NCBI GenBank assembly: GCA_016210495.1
Contig: JACQUC010000055.1
Span: 1 to 22,453 of the forward strand
Reading direction: 5' to 3'
From: Chloroflexota bacterium
GTDB lineage: Bacteria > Chloroflexota > FW602-bin22 > JACPRP01
DNA: 22,453 nt
The notes below the pieces were generated by a model. It had not been told where the DNA came from. It made no database searches and worked only from the letters and a program-made list of their open reading frames with translations. This document shows positions 22,424-22,453 of the stretch, one piece after another (position 1 is the stretch's first letter; every line of letters starts with the position of its first letter). Both the position numbers and the translations under genes were made by a program.

Positions 22424-22453
22424 TCCTCCCTTTGATCTCGATATCATCTCCAC

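Overview
The window is a GC-rich bacterial chromosome segment, most consistent with a Chloroflexota-type genome. That placement is an inference from three things: a GuaB3-type IMP dehydrogenase homologue lacking CBS domains, a bacterial NYN/LOTUS protein, and abundant intergenic GC-rich palindromes. No rRNA, tRNA or CRISPR array was seen.

Left part (1-3950): three minus-strand genes. They are a membrane-anchored NodB polysaccharide deacetylase with a C-terminal PASTA domain, a small unrecognised ORF with its own extended -10 promoter, and recJ. recJ and the purine genes diverge from back-to-back sigma70-like promoters.

Purine block (3978-11423, plus strand): a strong promoter, a long structured leader with terminator-like hairpins, guaB3, a NYN nuclease-like protein with two OST-HTH/LOTUS domains, guaA, purD and purE. 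GuaB3, if it acts as an IMP dehydrogenase, and GuaA make the GMP branch. PurD and PurE are de novo purine steps. GC-rich palindromes separate several of the units. A GH18-like exported protein follows (11539-12528).

Accessory region (12530-16280): a cluster of small toxin-antitoxin type modules, several of them broken. There are two MNT nucleotidyltransferase genes whose HEPN (DUF86) partners are destroyed, one by replacement after about 11 residues and one by a frameshift and truncation. There is a UPF0175 gene whose DUF3368/PIN partner is truncated. Only hicAB looks intact. Palindromic and inverted-repeat debris, a possible RibB-like fragment and direct repeats lie between them. This looks like an insertion hot spot in decay, in which the antitoxin-like halves survived.

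Right part (16281-22453): a DUF116 Cys-rich protein on the plus strand, converging with a minus-strand operon read right to left. That operon encodes an M19 dipeptidase-like protein, an M28 metallopeptidase, a lipoprotein solute-binding protein and a fused two-domain ABC permease. The products suggest peptide or related small-molecule scavenging or processing coupled to import. No ABC ATPase gene is present in the window. The dipeptidase reading frame has an in-frame amber codon between a well-placed ATG (22423) and the usable GTG start (22354).
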